Below, one piece after another: positions 5,780-5,970 of a stretch of DNA of 5,970 nt. Under the pieces are notes generated by a model. That model searched no databases. It saw nothing but the letters and a program-made list of their open reading frames with translations, and had not been told where the DNA came from. A program made the translations under genes and the position numbers. The number at the start of each line of letters is the position of its first letter. The first letter of the stretch is position 1. Origin of the DNA: Gammaproteobacteria bacterium (GTDB lineage: Bacteria; Pseudomonadota; Gammaproteobacteria; Pseudomonadales; Pseudomonadaceae); the NCBI GenBank assembly GCA_012735335.1, contig JAAYHO010000494.1, forward strand, positions 1 through 5,970, in the 5' to 3' direction.

Positions 5780-5864
5780 GTCAAAGATGGGTGAGTGCTG
5801 AGTTATCAAGGGGCGGCATGACGTTCGACACGGAGGTCGGCTCGTTCCCTGAACACGAGCAGTC

Positions 5865-5893
5865 AGAATAGACCAGCGCATTTATCAGTCCAA
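5865..5893 (-). promoter_or_regulatory. Weak candidate promoter upstream of the PilZ gene
   Basis: The minus strand carries TTGGAC (5893-5888), a 17-base spacer and TATTCT (5870-5865). The matches are only 3 and 4 of 6 to the sigma70 consensus, but the spacing is exact. Transcription would begin near 5858, about 90 bases before the ATG, inside a small CTCGT/ACGAG stem-loop (5841-5845 with 5855-5859). This is tentative. The bases from here to the window end show no coding region. Confidence 0.3.
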
Positions 5894-5970
5894 CCCCTGT
5901 TGGTCGGAATGCCATCATGCCGAGCAACTTTTGACCTGCATCAGCACGACACCGTCACAATTTGCATTAC

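Overview
The window looks like chromosomal backbone DNA from a gammaproteobacterium of the Pseudomonas group (Pseudomonas, Halopseudomonas or a close relative). The best evidence is an MvaT-family H-NS-type xenogeneic silencer, a family largely confined to that group. The gene order purU - mvaT - sbcB also matches, from memory, the order around mvaT in P. aeruginosa PAO1. There are six protein genes, five on the minus strand and one (mvaT) on the plus strand. No tRNA, rRNA, CRISPR array, prophage or transposase gene was seen.

Layout from left to right. Bases 1-323 hold no gene. They carry a dense array of palindromes: two related hairpin-rich modules in opposite orientation (1-83 and 154-254), a third stem-loop between them (103-143), and a perfect 14-bp tandem duplication (274-301). 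Next comes a minus-strand cluster read right to left: purU (formyltetrahydrofolate deformylase, 3181-2330), a tandem CBS-domain protein (2276-1857) and a YjgR/DUF853 HerA-like ATPase (1811-324). The gaps between them are 53 and 45 bases, so one operon is plausible. A GC-rich hairpin lies in the second gap.

The purU-mvaT gap (3182-3418) is a divergent promoter region. It contains an AT-rich patch with a perfect TATAAT in front of mvaT. The mvaT gene (3419-3790) converges on sbcB (exonuclease I, 5305-3851), and a hairpin with A/T tracts on both sides between them can stop transcription from either direction. Upstream of sbcB is a small single-domain PilZ protein (5767-5366) that keeps both c-di-GMP-binding motifs. 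It lies 60 bases from sbcB and may be cotranscribed with it. The last 203 bases are its upstream region and show no gene.

Together the genes cover one-carbon/purine metabolism (purU), nucleotide or energy sensing (CBS protein), DNA-associated ATPase and exonuclease activity (YjgR-like, SbcB), chromosome silencing (MvaT) and c-di-GMP response (PilZ). They look like core genes sharing a neighbourhood rather than one dedicated system, and I see no convincing new defence or mobile system. The most unusual structure is the paired palindromic element at 1-254. Its two hairpin modules keep the same loop while their stems differ in sequence but remain self-complementary.
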